A stretch of 64,000 bases of DNA from Plantactinospora endophytica. Its GTDB lineage: Bacteria; Actinomycetota; Actinomycetes; Mycobacteriales; Micromonosporaceae. The stretch lies in contig NZ_BONW01000025.1 of assembly GCF_016862915.1 (NCBI RefSeq), forward strand, positions 1 through 64,000, written 5' to 3'. Within the stretch, counting starts at the first letter, position 1. The number at the start of each line of letters is the position of its first letter. Made by a program: the position numbers and the translations under genes. Of this stretch, positions 25,715-33,967 are shown in pieces. A model generated the notes under the pieces. It was given only the letters and a program-made list of their open reading frames with translations, was not told the DNA's origin and made no database searches.

Positions 25715-26788
25715 TCACTTCCTTTCGACGGGACCGGTCGAGGCGCGGACGACCAGGTCGGTGGGGAGTAGCACCTGACGGGCGGCGGGATCCTCGGGCG
25801 GGTCCAGCAGCAGCCGGCCGGCGATCGCGCCCTTTTCCACCGCCGGCTGCCGGATCGTGGTGAGCCCGGCGGCGGCTGCCTCCGGGATGTCGTCGAAGCC
25901 GGTCACCGAGACGTCCCGGCCGGGTCCTAGACCCCGGGTGGCCAGCGCGTCGAGCACACCGAGCGCCAGCAGGTCGGTAATGGCGAGCACCGCCGTCGGC
26001 CGGTCCGCGCGATCGAGGGCGTACCCGGCGGCGCGGGCCCCCTCGGCCCGGCTGTTCGTACCGGCGTTGACCAGGAACAGGTCGCTCCAGCCGACGCCGC
26101 CCTCGGCCAGCCCTTCGGCGAAGCCGCGCAGCCGTTCCCGGGTGACGTCGACGTCGTACCGGATGTCGGCCGGCCCGTCGAGGGCGACCGGGCCGGTCCG
26201 GCGCTCGGCGACCAGGAGGTCGGAGACGATCGCGACCCGGCGGTGACCGAGCCGGGCGAGGTGGCTGCCGACGGTCCGGGCGGCGGCGGCCTCGTCGATG
26301 CCCACGTACATGCTGTCCGGTCCGGGCTCGACGGGGCGTTCGGCGGCCACCAGCGGCAGGCCACGGGACCGGGTCACGTCCAGCGCCGCGTGCGAGGCGG
26401 GTACGCAGTAGACGCAGAAGCCGTCGACGGCCGCGTTCCGGACCGCCTCGATGCCGGCCTGCTCGTCCGCCTCGGAGAGCGGGACCAGCAGCAGTCCGCT
26501 GCCGTGCCGCTCGGCGGACTCGGCCACGCCCCGGAGGAACAGCACGGCGTACGGGTCGGTGAAGGCGTAGGAGAGTGCCGAGGTGAAGAGCACGCCGATC
26601 GCGCCGACCCGGCCCCGGCGCAGCGATCGGGCGGTCGGGTCCGGCCCGGGGTAGCCCAGCCGGCGGGCCGCCTCGTGGATCTTCTCCCGCAGTGCCGGTG
26701 ACAACTGGTCCGGCCGGCTGTAGGCGTTGGAGACCGTGCTGCGGGACACGCCCACGGCGTCGGCCACGGTCTGCAGGGTCGGCTTCAC
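25715..26788 (-). CDS. LacI-family transcriptional regulator
   Basis: The 357-aa repressor has the N-terminal helix-turn-helix TLQTVADAVGVSRSTVSNAYS with hinge RRLGYPGPDPTARSLR. A periplasmic-binding-protein-like sugar-sensing domain follows, with IGVLFTSALSYAF, RRVAIVSDLL and a C-terminal DVSVTGFDDIPEA. The GTG at 26788 lies immediately before the HTH. A twin palindromic operator is only 12 bp upstream (26800-26835), so autorepression is very likely. No sugar transporter or glycosidase is adjacent, so the inducer and the other targets lie elsewhere. A small gene follows at once on the same strand. Confidence 0.93.
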   Translation of the reverse strand: MKPTLQTVADAVGVSRSTVSNAYSRPDQLSPALREKIHEAARRLGYPGPDPTARSLRRGRVGAIGVLFTSALSYAFTDPYAVLFLRGVAESAERHGSGLLLVPLSEADEQAGIEAVRNAAVDGFCVYCVPASHAALDVTRSRGLPLVAAERPVEPGPDSMYVGIDEAAAARTVGSHLARLGHRRVAIVSDLLVAERRTGPVALDGPADIRYDVDVTRERLRGFAEGLAEGGVGWSDLFLVNAGTNSRAEGARAAGYALDRADRPTAVLAITDLLALGVLDALATRGLGPGRDVSVTGFDDIPEAAAAGLTTIRQPAVEKGAIAGRLLLDPPEDPAARQVLLPTDLVVRASTGPVERK

Positions 26789-26799
26789 CGGTCCGCCTT

Positions 26800-26835
26800 C
26801 TGTATCGATCCAGTAGCGCTTCTGGATCGATACAG
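26800..26835. promoter_or_regulatory. Double LacI-type operator
   Basis: CTGTATCGATCCAG (26800-26813) and its exact reverse complement CTGGATCGATACAG (26822-26835) flank an 8-bp spacer. Each arm is itself a near-perfect palindrome, CTGnATCGATnCAG, so the element can be read as two LacI-type operators 22 bp apart, on the same face of the helix. Its position just upstream of the regulator's start codon indicates autoregulation. Confidence 0.8.
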
Positions 26836-26885
26836 TACGCCGCCTCAGCGCATCCCGCCAGCCCTTTACGGAGTAGTCGAAGCCC

Positions 26886-27296
26886 TCAGCGGGTGGACGG
26901 TACGGACACCATGATCGAGCCGGCCGCGCGGTCGTGCAGGCCACGGCTGCGGTTGTCCATGATCAGTGCCGGGATCACCAGGCCGAGCAGGGCACCCCGG
27001 AGCAGCGCCCGGAGCACACCGATCCGCCCCCCGTCGGCGTACGCCACGCAGCGCAGCCGGCACACCCACATGCCGGGAGTCTGCGCGAAGAGGCCGATGA
27101 AGAAGCCGTACACGACGACCAGCGTGAGGACCGGCGCCCAACTGTCGGCGATCGGGTCGGCGTAGAGGTTGGTGGCCAGCAGGCAGAGCACCCAGTCGAT
27201 GCTCAGCGCGACGAACCGGCGCGCCAGGCTCGGCGACGGGCTGGTCGGGTCGGCCGCCGGGGCGGGCGGAGCGGTGCCGTTCTGCTGTCCTGCCAC
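26886..27296 (-). CDS. RDD family membrane protein
   Basis: The 136-aa protein has a Pro/Ala-rich N-terminal tail and then the RDD domain: RRFVALSIDWVLCLLATNLY (with the R and D residues), a second helix (APVLTLVVVYGFFIGLF) followed by QTPGMWVCRLRCV, and a third helix (LLRGALLGLVIPALIM) ending in NRSRGLHDRAAGSIMV. The function of RDD proteins is mostly unknown; some act in ion transport. GTG 27296 is chosen because the frame beyond it is not protein-like. It neighbours glnA, as SCO2197 does in Streptomyces, with which it is divergent. Confidence 0.88.
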   Translation of the reverse strand: MAGQQNGTAPPAPAADPTSPSPSLARRFVALSIDWVLCLLATNLYADPIADSWAPVLTLVVVYGFFIGLFAQTPGMWVCRLRCVAYADGGRIGVLRALLRGALLGLVIPALIMDNRSRGLHDRAAGSIMVSVPSTR

Positions 27297-27521
27297 GGTC
27301 GTCAACAGTATCGGCCGGCGGCGATCACCCCCCTGTGGACTCCACCGGCGGGACACGGATCACCTCGCGCAACTCCACCAGGCGCACGACGACCGTCGCT
27401 GCGCGGTGGGACCTTCCGTCCGGGCGCAGAACGTGGCAAACTCGGCTAACCGACCAAACCGGAGTAACATCCGGAGCAGACCCGAGCCGATCACCTGCGG
27501 GGATCACGCTCCGCAGACGAC

Positions 27522-27537
27522 GTAACACGGCAGAAAC
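27522..27537 (+). promoter_or_regulatory. GlnR box upstream of glnA
   Basis: GTAACACGGCAGAAAC fits the actinobacterial GlnR consensus gTnAC-n6-GaAAC exactly. It ends 79 bp before the glnA start. A weaker GTAAC-n6-AGCAG half-match lies upstream at 27464-27479. The whole 320-bp gap between the RDD gene and glnA contains no ORF I would accept, and it is AT-richer from 27440 on, consistent with the glnA promoter. Confidence 0.75.
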
Positions 27538-27616
27538 ATCAGAGACATGCTCGGGCAATCGCATGGCCATAGCGTCGCCACCAGCCTAGCCATCAGTGGA
27601 CGTGCCAGGAGGACGT

Positions 27617-29041
27617 GTGTTCGCCAACCCCGAGGAACTCCTGCGATACCTCAAGAACGAGGACGTAAGGTTCGTCGACGTTCGTTTTTGTGACCTGCCC
27701 GGCGTGATGCAGCACTTCAACCTGCCGGTCGAGTCGTTCGACGAATCGGTCTTCACCGACGGTCTCGCCTTCGACGGATCGTCGATCCGTGGTTTCCAGG
27801 CGATCCACGAGTCGGACATGCTGCTGCTCCCCGACGTCGCGACCGCCTTCATCGACCCGTTCCGGGCACAGAAGACGCTGGCACTGAACTTCTTCATCCA
27901 CGACCCGTTCACCCGCGAGGCGTACTCCCGGGACCCGCGCAACGTGGCGAAGAAGGCGGAGGCGTACCTCGCCGCCAGCGGCATCGCCGACACGGCGTAC
28001 TTCGGCCCGGAGGCCGAGTTCTACATCTTCGACTCGGTCCGGCACGAGACCTCGGCGCACCAGGCCTTCTACTACATCGACTCGATCGAGGGCGCCTGGA
28101 ACACCGGTCGCGAGGAAGAGGGCGGCAACCGGGGCTACAAGACGCCGTACAAGGGCGGCTACTTCCCGGTCCCGCCGGTCGACCACTACGCCGACCTGCG
28201 TGACCAGATCGTGCAGCGGCTGCTCGGCGCCGGCTTCACCGTCGAGCGCTCGCACCACGAGGTGGGCACCGCCGGCCAGGCTGAGATCAACTACAGGTTC
28301 TCCACCCTGCTGCACGCGGGCGACCAGCTCCAGCTCTTCAAGTACATCGTGAAGAACACCGCCTGGGCGAACGGCAAGACCGCGACCTTCATGCCCAAGC
28401 CGCTCTTCGGGGACAACGGCTCCGGCATGCACACCCACCAGAGCCTCTGGCTGAACGGCGAGCCGCTGTTCTACGACGAGACGGGCTACGCCGGCCTCTC
28501 CGACACCGCCCGCTGGTACATCGGCGGTCTGCTGCACCACGCGCCGTCGCTGCTGGCCTTCACCAACCCGACGATCAACTCGTACCGTCGGCTGGTGCCG
28601 GGCTTCGAGGCCCCGGTCAACCTGGTCTACTCGCAGCGGAACCGCTCCGCCTGCACCCGCATCCCGGTGACCGGCAGCAACGCCAAGGCGAAGCGGGTCG
28701 AGTTCCGGGTGCCGGACCCGTCGGCCAACGTCTACCTCGCCTTCTCGGCGATGATGATGGCCGGCCTGGACGGCATCAAGAGCAAGATCGAGCCGCCGGA
28801 GCCGATCGACAAGGACCTCTACGACCTCCCGCCGGAGGAGTGGGGCTCGGTCAAGCAGGTCCCCGGCTCGCTCCCGGAGGTGCTCGACTCGCTCGAGGCC
28901 GACCACGACTTCCTGCTGGAGGGTGGCGTCTTCACCCCCGACCTGATCTCCACCTGGGTCGAGTGGAAGCGCGCCAACGAGGTGGACCCGGTCCGGCTGC
29001 GGCCGACCCCGCACGAGTTCGCGATGTACTTCGACGTCTAG
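27617..29041 (+). CDS. glnA: Glutamine synthetase type I
   Basis: GlnA makes glutamine from glutamate, ammonia and ATP as a cytosolic dodecamer. The 474-aa protein has the N-terminal beta-grasp ([18 protein letters not shown]), the latch [10 protein letters not shown], the catalytic strands ([39 protein letters not shown]), the ammonium-site region ([16 protein letters not shown]), and [10 protein letters not shown] with Tyr near 402, the residue adenylylated by GlnE. I use the GTG at 27617, which gives the standard GSI N-terminus after an AGGAGG; the frame could begin seven codons earlier. A GlnR box lies upstream and a strong stem-loop downstream. Confidence 0.97.
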   Translation: MFANPEELLRYLKNEDVRFVDVRFCDLPGVMQHFNLPVESFDESVFTDGLAFDGSSIRGFQAIHESDMLLLPDVATAFIDPFRAQKTLALNFFIHDPFTREAYSRDPRNVAKKAEAYLAASGIADTAYFGPEAEFYIFDSVRHETSAHQAFYYIDSIEGAWNTGREEEGGNRGYKTPYKGGYFPVPPVDHYADLRDQIVQRLLGAGFTVERSHHEVGTAGQAEINYRFSTLLHAGDQLQLFKYIVKNTAWANGKTATFMPKPLFGDNGSGMHTHQSLWLNGEPLFYDETGYAGLSDTARWYIGGLLHHAPSLLAFTNPTINSYRRLVPGFEAPVNLVYSQRNRSACTRIPVTGSNAKAKRVEFRVPDPSANVYLAFSAMMMAGLDGIKSKIEPPEPIDKDLYDLPPEEWGSVKQVPGSLPEVLDSLEADHDFLLEGGVFTPDLISTWVEWKRANEVDPVRLRPTPHEFAMYFDV

Positions 29042-29106
29042 GCCGCAGCACCGCCCCGGACTCATGCCACCCGCATGACCCGAGGCACGGCGACACCAGG
29101 CACGTA

Positions 29107-29154
29107 CGGCGCGCCGTCGACCACCCCGCGAGGGGTCCGGTCGGCGGCGCGCCG
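29107..29154 (+). terminator. Long stem-loop terminator after glnA
   Basis: CGGCGCGCCG at 29107-29116 pairs with the same (self-complementary) sequence at 29145-29154. Inner pairing of CGACC with GGTCG and CCCC with GGGG around a GCGA tetraloop makes a near-continuous 19-bp hairpin, 66 bp after the stop codon. Confidence 0.75.
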
Positions 29155-29194
29155 CGTTGTGGGGCGCCCATGTTTACCCATGGCACGCCGACCC

Positions 29195-29233
29195 ATAGCT
29201 TTGCCACCGTTATAGCTTGGTCACCGATATACT
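29195..29233 (+). promoter_or_regulatory. Tandem 17-bp direct repeat and -10 element of the PadR operon
   Basis: ATAGCTTTGCCACCGTT (29195-29211) is followed head-to-tail by ATAGCTTGGTCACCGAT (29212-29228), identical at 14 of 17 positions. A TATACT hexamer (29228-29233) at the end of the second copy places the transcription start at the ATG (29240). This is probably the promoter and autoregulatory site of the PadR-type gene. Confidence 0.6.
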
Positions 29234-29239
29234 CGCCGT

Positions 29240-29659
29240 ATGACCACACCCGTTCCGTTGCGGGAACCGACGTTCCTGATCCTCACCGCGCTCGCCCCGG
29301 AGCCGATGCACGGCTACGGCATCATCACCGAGGTCGCCGCGCTCTCCGACGGCCGGCTGACGCTGCGACCCGGCACCCTCTACGGCGCCCTCGACCGACT
29401 CACCGACGAGGGCCTGGTCGAGCCGGACCGGGAGGAGATCGTGGGCGGCCGACTCCGCCGCTACTACCGGCTCACCGACACCGGGGGCACGGTGCTGGCC
29501 GCCGAGACCGAACGCTTGCGCCGCAACGTCGAGGCCGCGAGCCGGCGCCTCCGGGCGCGGGCCGGCAGCGCGGCACCGGGCTCCGCCGCGACGGCGCGCG
29601 GCTCCGCGCTCCGACCGGCCCTCCGGCCAACCCTCCGACCGGCGGGAGGTCCGGCATGA
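29240..29659 (+). CDS. PadR-family transcriptional regulator
   Basis: The 139-aa protein carries a PadR winged helix: FLILTALAPEPMHGYGIITEV, then LTLRPGTLYGALDRLTDEGLVEPD and a wing with GRLRRYYRLTDTGG. The C-terminal 45 residues are a low-complexity Arg/Ala/Pro tail that replaces the usual dimerisation helix. Its stop overlaps the start of the next gene (ATGA), so it controls and is coupled to that membrane protein. A TATACT hexamer 6 bp before the ATG suggests a leaderless mRNA, and a tandem direct repeat there is the likely operator. Confidence 0.92.
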   Translation: MTTPVPLREPTFLILTALAPEPMHGYGIITEVAALSDGRLTLRPGTLYGALDRLTDEGLVEPDREEIVGGRLRRYYRLTDTGGTVLAAETERLRRNVEAASRRLRARAGSAAPGSAATARGSALRPALRPTLRPAGGPA

Positions 29660-30837
29660 CCCGGCACCCCGATCCGGTCGACGGATCCGACGGTACGGAC
29701 GCCAACCCGACGAACCCCGGCACCCCGACCGACGCCAACCCGATGGACCTCAGCACCCCGACCGACGCCAACCTGGCAGATCCCGGCACCCCTACCGAAC
29801 AGGGAATTCTGCTGGAGCGCCGCTACCGGCGCCTGCTGCACCTCTACCCGGCCGGCTACCGGGCAGAGCGGAGCGACGAGCTCGTCGGGACGTACCTCGA
29901 ACTTGCCGATCCCCAGCGGCGCTGGCCGTCCCCGGCGGACACCGCCGACGTGCTGCGCGGCGGGTTGCGCCAGCGACTCCGCGAGCAGGGCGCCTCCGGG
30001 CTGATCGCCGGCCTGCCGATCGCCGCCGTCACCGCGCTGGGCACCCTGACCGCGCTGGCGGTGTTCCTGCTCCACCAGGTCGAGTTCACGCCCGTGCCGG
30101 ACGGTGTCGTCTGGCCGCAGGTCGGTCGGGCGCAGACCCTCGGCGTGTTCGTCTGGATCGGTTGGCTGCTGGCCGGGCTGGCCACGGCGGTGCTGCCGGC
30201 CCGCTGGGCCCGCTGGGCGGTCGGCGTCGCCGTGCTGCTCACCCTCGCCACACCGCTGGCGTCCGCGCTGACCGGGCTGCCCCGGCCGCCGCTGTTCGTA
30301 CTCCTGCCGACGCTCGCGCTCGGCCTGACCGCGCTGGCGCTGCCCGACCGGCCCGGCTGGTCCGGCCGGACCCCGCCGGTACTCGGCGTGCTGGCCGGTG
30401 CCGGGGTGGCCGTGCTCTTCCAGCTTGCCGAGTCTGGCGGGGACTGGTTCACCAGCTACTACTCGACGCAGGAAGTCCTGGTCATGGCGAGCGGACTGGT
30501 CCTCGGGCTCGTCCTGGCGCTGGGGCTCGTCCGCGCGCTCACCGGGAACGGCGACGCTCTCTGGGCCTTCCTGCTGCTGCTCACCCCGGTCGGCCTGCTC
30601 GGCGTCCGGCAGCTCACCGAGGCGTACTGGTGGCGAACGGAGTTTCCGCAGCTCGCCGCGACCGCCGGGGCGCTGACACTGTTCGGCGTGGGTACGCTGC
30701 TCGCGGCGGTCGCAGTGCAGGGTGCCCGGCACCGGGCGACCCGCCGACGGTTGGGCGCCGGACCGTGCCCGATGTGCGGGCACGTGTCCGAGGTCGCCCG
30801 GTCGTCCGGCGCGGCAAGCCCGGACACTGTCTCCTGA
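29656..30837 (+). CDS. Membrane protein coupled to the PadR regulator
   Basis: The 393-aa protein begins with an unusual hydrophilic stretch of about 48 residues containing near-repeats of NPGTPTDAN/STPTDAN, then a conserved-looking cytoplasmic segment (ERRYRRLLHLYPAGYRAERSDELVGTYLELA). About seven hydrophobic helices follow between residues 115 and 365, and a C-terminal PCPMCGHVSEVAR. The RYRRLLHLYPAGYRA segment is common in actinobacterial membrane proteins paired with PadR regulators; their function is unknown. The ATG lies within the PadR stop (ATGA overlap). The N-terminal repeats look like a recent local expansion. Confidence 0.8.
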   Translation: MTRHPDPVDGSDGTDANPTNPGTPTDANPMDLSTPTDANLADPGTPTEQGILLERRYRRLLHLYPAGYRAERSDELVGTYLELADPQRRWPSPADTADVLRGGLRQRLREQGASGLIAGLPIAAVTALGTLTALAVFLLHQVEFTPVPDGVVWPQVGRAQTLGVFVWIGWLLAGLATAVLPARWARWAVGVAVLLTLATPLASALTGLPRPPLFVLLPTLALGLTALALPDRPGWSGRTPPVLGVLAGAGVAVLFQLAESGGDWFTSYYSTQEVLVMASGLVLGLVLALGLVRALTGNGDALWAFLLLLTPVGLLGVRQLTEAYWWRTEFPQLAATAGALTLFGVGTLLAAVAVQGARHRATRRRLGAGPCPMCGHVSEVARSSGAASPDTVS

Positions 30838-30847
30838 CCCCGTCCGG

Positions 30848-30875
30848 CCCGTCGCCGACTCCCGTCAGCGACGGG
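30848..30875. terminator. Bidirectional stem-loop terminator
   Basis: CCCGTCGC (30848-30855) pairs with GCGACGGG (30868-30875) across a 12-nt loop, in the 48-bp gap between two convergent genes. Confidence 0.55.
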
Positions 30876-30885
30876 ACCGGTCCGG

Positions 30886-32376
30886 TCAGGCCGGCGGGTC
30901 GACCAGCCCGGCGAGCAGTTCGCGTACCACCTCGACCAGGAGGTCGATCTCGGCCTCGGTGGTACGCCAGTTCACGATCGCCGGGCGGAGTGCGACCCGG
31001 CCGTCGTAGACGGTGGTGCCGACGAAGACCCGGCCGTCGTGCAGCAGCGCCGCGCCGAGCCGCCGGTTGAGGTCGTTGAGTTCGTCCGCCGGCACGCTGC
31101 CGGGTGCGGCCCGGAAACAGACGATGCAGAGTGGTACCTCGGCCAGCCGTTCCAGGTCGGGCGCCTCGTCCACCAGCCGGGCGAGGCGCTGGGCCAGATC
31201 GAGCTGCCGCTCCACCATCGCCCGGTGGCCGTCCCGCCCGTACGCGGCCAGCGTCGCCCAGATCGGCATCGACCTGGCCCGGCGGGACGACTCCGGCCCG
31301 TGCAGGGCGTAGTCGACCGGACCGGGCTGCCCCGACCACAGTGGACTCCCCGGTCCCGGCAGGTACGTCGTACCCGGCATCCCGAACGCGACCGGTAGCC
31401 GGGCGGGCTCGCGCAGGAAGGCGAACCCGCTCTCGTACGGCACGTTGAGCCACTTGTGCCCGTCGCAGGCGATCGAGTCGGCCCGCTCGATTCCGCGCAG
31501 CAGCCCGGCCGACCGGGGCGAGAGCGCGGCGAACATCCCGAACGCGGCGTCCACGTGCAACCAGGCGCCGTACCGCTCGGCGATGTCGGCGAGTACGTCG
31601 ACCGGATCGAAGTCGCCCGCGTTCACCTCACCGGCGTTGGCGATCAGTACCGCCGGCCCGTCCAGCTCGGCAAGCCGCCGCTCGATCGCCGGCAGGTCGA
31701 CCCGGCCCACCCGGTCCCGGGCGTACACCTCGACGGTGTCCCGGCCGTGGCCGAGCATCTGCAACGCCTTACGGGCACTGGCGTGCACGTACCCGCCGGA
31801 GAGCACCGGCATCCGGGGCAGCGTGACAAGTCCGTCCGCCGCCACGTCCACGCCGTGCTGCTCGGCCCACCAGTGCGTGGCAACGGCCAGCGAGGTGAAG
31901 TTCGCGAAGGTGGCACTGGCGACCAGCGCGCCGCCGTACCGGTCGGGCAGCCCGAACAGCTCGCGCAGCCAGCGCAGCGCGACCGCCTCCAACTCGGCGG
32001 CCAGCGGGGAGGAGGCCCGGAAGGCGGCGTTCTGGTCCAGCAGCGCGGCGGTCCAGTCAGCGGCGAGGGCGGCCGGGGTGGCACCGCCGACGACGAAGTG
32101 GAAGAACCGTGGACCGGTGGAGTGGGTCGCGGCGGCGGTGCCGATCCGGAGCAGCCGGTCCAGCGCGGCCACCGATCCGACGCCCCGCTCCGGCAGCCGT
32201 CCGTCGGACGACTCCCCGTCCTGCTCACTCAGCCTGGAGAGTTCGGCCAGCAGCGCCTCGGCGGCCGAGTCGTGCACCGGACGGTCGGCGAGCGAGTCCA
32301 GGTAGGGGCCGGCGGCGGCGTACACCTGGCGGAGTACCGCCGCCGCCGAGTCCCGGTCGTGCAACGGGTCGTCCAC
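30886..32376 (-). CDS. Pyridoxal-phosphate-dependent amino-acid decarboxylase (group II)
   Basis: The 496-aa protein is of the aromatic-L-amino-acid/glutamate decarboxylase fold type I. It has RFFHFVVGGATPAALAADW near residue 95, ATFANFTSLAVATHWW (PLP phosphate region), HASARKALQMLG, the aspartate strand WLHVDAAFGM, and the PLP-lysine motif DSIACDGHKWLNVPYESG. The C-terminal domain contains a VFVGTTVYDGRVALRPAIVNWRTT strand and ends in a helix. The substrate cannot be told from sequence; tryptophan, tyrosine, DOPA or 2,4-diaminobutyrate are all possible. The GTG start at 32376 suits the family length. It converges on the PadR operon and follows the asparagine-synthetase-like gene after 218 bp on the same strand. 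Confidence 0.88.
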   Translation of the reverse strand: MDDPLHDRDSAAAVLRQVYAAAGPYLDSLADRPVHDSAAEALLAELSRLSEQDGESSDGRLPERGVGSVAALDRLLRIGTAAATHSTGPRFFHFVVGGATPAALAADWTAALLDQNAAFRASSPLAAELEAVALRWLRELFGLPDRYGGALVASATFANFTSLAVATHWWAEQHGVDVAADGLVTLPRMPVLSGGYVHASARKALQMLGHGRDTVEVYARDRVGRVDLPAIERRLAELDGPAVLIANAGEVNAGDFDPVDVLADIAERYGAWLHVDAAFGMFAALSPRSAGLLRGIERADSIACDGHKWLNVPYESGFAFLREPARLPVAFGMPGTTYLPGPGSPLWSGQPGPVDYALHGPESSRRARSMPIWATLAAYGRDGHRAMVERQLDLAQRLARLVDEAPDLERLAEVPLCIVCFRAAPGSVPADELNDLNRRLGAALLHDGRVFVGTTVYDGRVALRPAIVNWRTTEAEIDLLVEVVRELLAGLVDPPA

Positions 32377-32594
32377 GCGGTTCTCCTCCGCTCCGAGGGT
32401 TGCCCGGTCCGCCGGCCATTGTGCCCCGGACCATCGGTACGCCGTCCACCCCCATGGGCACAAAGCCCGGAAACCGGAGCAGGATCGGAGCCATCGCCGA
32501 GGCTGGGGCTGGGGCTGGGGCGGATCAGTCGGAGAACCCAGGCGCGGGCGTACCGGGCGGGTCGCTCCAGGTTAGGCCGACCGTGCCGGCCCGG

Positions 32595-33815
32595 TCACCT
32601 GTGCGGTTCGGGTCGTTCGGGCGGTCGGGGCGCGGGTGGGCCGGCCGCCCCGTCCGACGTGGTGGCGAGCCAGACCTCCTGGACCAGTCCGGCCGTACCG
32701 CCGGGGATCGGCCACCGGGACCACAGCGCCCGCAGCGCGGCCACGTCCACGATCTCCTCGTCGACGCCGCTGCCGTCCCACCGCTGCACGAACCGGCGGG
32801 TCGGCCCCCGGAGGAAGACCTCCAGGAACCGTGCCTTGGGCCGGGGCGCGGTGACCACCTCCGGCAGTACCCCGGCGGCGATCTCGGCGATCAACCGGTC
32901 CCGGGGCGGGCACCGGCGCCGGCCGGCCGGTCCGGTCAACACGGTCAGGAATCCGGGATCGAGAAGCGGGTTCACCACCGCCACCGCACGGGTCGCGCCC
33001 AGGTCGGCGAGGCTGGCACAGGTCAGCCCGAGGTCACGCCGACGCGCGTGCCAGGCGATCCGATGGTCGAGCCGGCGGGGCTCCCGTCGCCGGTCGGCCC
33101 GGAACGCGCGGTAGATCTCGGCCGACACCTCCGGCCGCAGCCACGGGAACATGTCCGGACTCGACCGCCGCGTCCGCAGTACCGTCCGGAGATGGCCGGC
33201 GGTCCGGCGCAGGCGTACCCGGAACAGGCCGGACCGGGCGCGGCGCCAACCCCCGAGCACCTGGCCGCCGCCCGCGCCGGTCAGCATCGACCCGCCGGTC
33301 GCCAGCTCGACGATCGGCAGGTGCAGGTGCAGGTTGACCGGATGCCGCAGACCGTGCCGGCGGAGCAGTCGCCCAGCCGTCGGACCGACCAGGTCGAGGT
33401 CGTCGTCGGCCTGGAGCAGTTGCCAGTCGCCGATGCCCAGCGCCTGGACGACCCGGTCCTGCCACCGCGACTCGTCGGCCCGGGGCGCTCCGGTGAACCG
33501 CCAGGTGACCGGTACCGGGTGCGGCAGCCCCTCCCGCCGGGCCACCCGCAGGGCGACCGCGAGGACCAGTGACGAGTCCAGCCCGCCGGAGAAGCTGACC
33601 AGGCACGGCGGTCGGCGCAGCGCGGGCAGTACCGCCTGTTCGAGGGCGCCGAGCGGGGTCACCGCACGCTCCGGGACCGGGACGGCCGGCGGCGTCCAGC
33701 CGAGTGACCAGCGCGCCGGGCGGGGGCGGCGGGCCGGCGGTTCTGGTACGTGTCCGAGCACCACTCCCGAGGCGATCTCACGTCGGGTCAGCCGCGGGGT
33801 CGGCAGCTCTGCCAC
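32595..33815 (-). CDS. Asparagine-synthetase-like ATP-pyrophosphatase lacking the glutaminase domain
   Basis: The 406-aa protein has the ATP-binding motif SFSGGLDSSLVLAVAL (74-89) of the AsnB/beta-lactam synthetase/lasso cyclase group, preceded by only 70 residues instead of the usual 200-residue N-terminal amidotransferase domain. The second conserved motif, normally GEGxDExFGGY, reads GAGGGQVLGGW (180-190), losing the acidic pair that helps position substrate and Mg. A C-terminal KxRFLEVFLRG region resembles the helical end of the family. The GTG start at 33815 is the first in-frame start. Possible roles are amide-bond formation on a peptide or a small molecule, or a non-catalytic role. A 30-codon ORF with a good ribosome site lies just upstream. 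Confidence 0.75.
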   Translation of the reverse strand: MAELPTPRLTRREIASGVVLGHVPEPPARRPRPARWSLGWTPPAVPVPERAVTPLGALEQAVLPALRRPPCLVSFSGGLDSSLVLAVALRVARREGLPHPVPVTWRFTGAPRADESRWQDRVVQALGIGDWQLLQADDDLDLVGPTAGRLLRRHGLRHPVNLHLHLPIVELATGGSMLTGAGGGQVLGGWRRARSGLFRVRLRRTAGHLRTVLRTRRSSPDMFPWLRPEVSAEIYRAFRADRRREPRRLDHRIAWHARRRDLGLTCASLADLGATRAVAVVNPLLDPGFLTVLTGPAGRRRCPPRDRLIAEIAAGVLPEVVTAPRPKARFLEVFLRGPTRRFVQRWDGSGVDEEIVDVAALRALWSRWPIPGGTAGLVQEVWLATTSDGAAGPPAPRPPERPEPHR

Positions 33816-33874
33816 TGGTCAGTGTCCCGGGCGGCTGGGCCGGCGGCCGGCGGCACCAAGCGGGACCATCAGCT

Positions 33875-33967
33875 TCAGGCCGACTGCGGGGGCGGCGCGG
33901 AGAAGTTGTGGCTGCCGGCTGGATCGGCCTGCGGCCGCTCGGACGACTCATCCCGAATGTGGTTCAC
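33875..33967 (-). CDS. Possible 30-aa peptide upstream of the asparagine-synthetase-like gene
   Basis: A GTG at 33967 is preceded by GAAAGG with an 8-bp spacer and opens a 30-codon frame. The peptide is acidic and polar at the start (MNHIRDESSERPQADPAG) and ends in a short region with SHNFSAPPPQSA. No charged-to-core processing motif of a known RiPP class is seen, and it lacks the Gly1 plus Asp/Glu at position 7-9 required of a lasso core. It stops 59 bp before the enzyme gene. This may be a precursor peptide, a leader peptide or chance; confidence is low. Confidence 0.3.
   Translation of the reverse strand: MNHIRDESSERPQADPAGSHNFSAPPPQSA

Noticed and set aside
28840-29655. Upstream extension of the PadR-linked membrane protein back into glnA
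   Set aside because: The frame is open, but the ATG at 29656 overlaps the PadR stop as ATGA and precedes all recognisable sequence; the extension would overlap glnA, its terminator and PadR out of frame.
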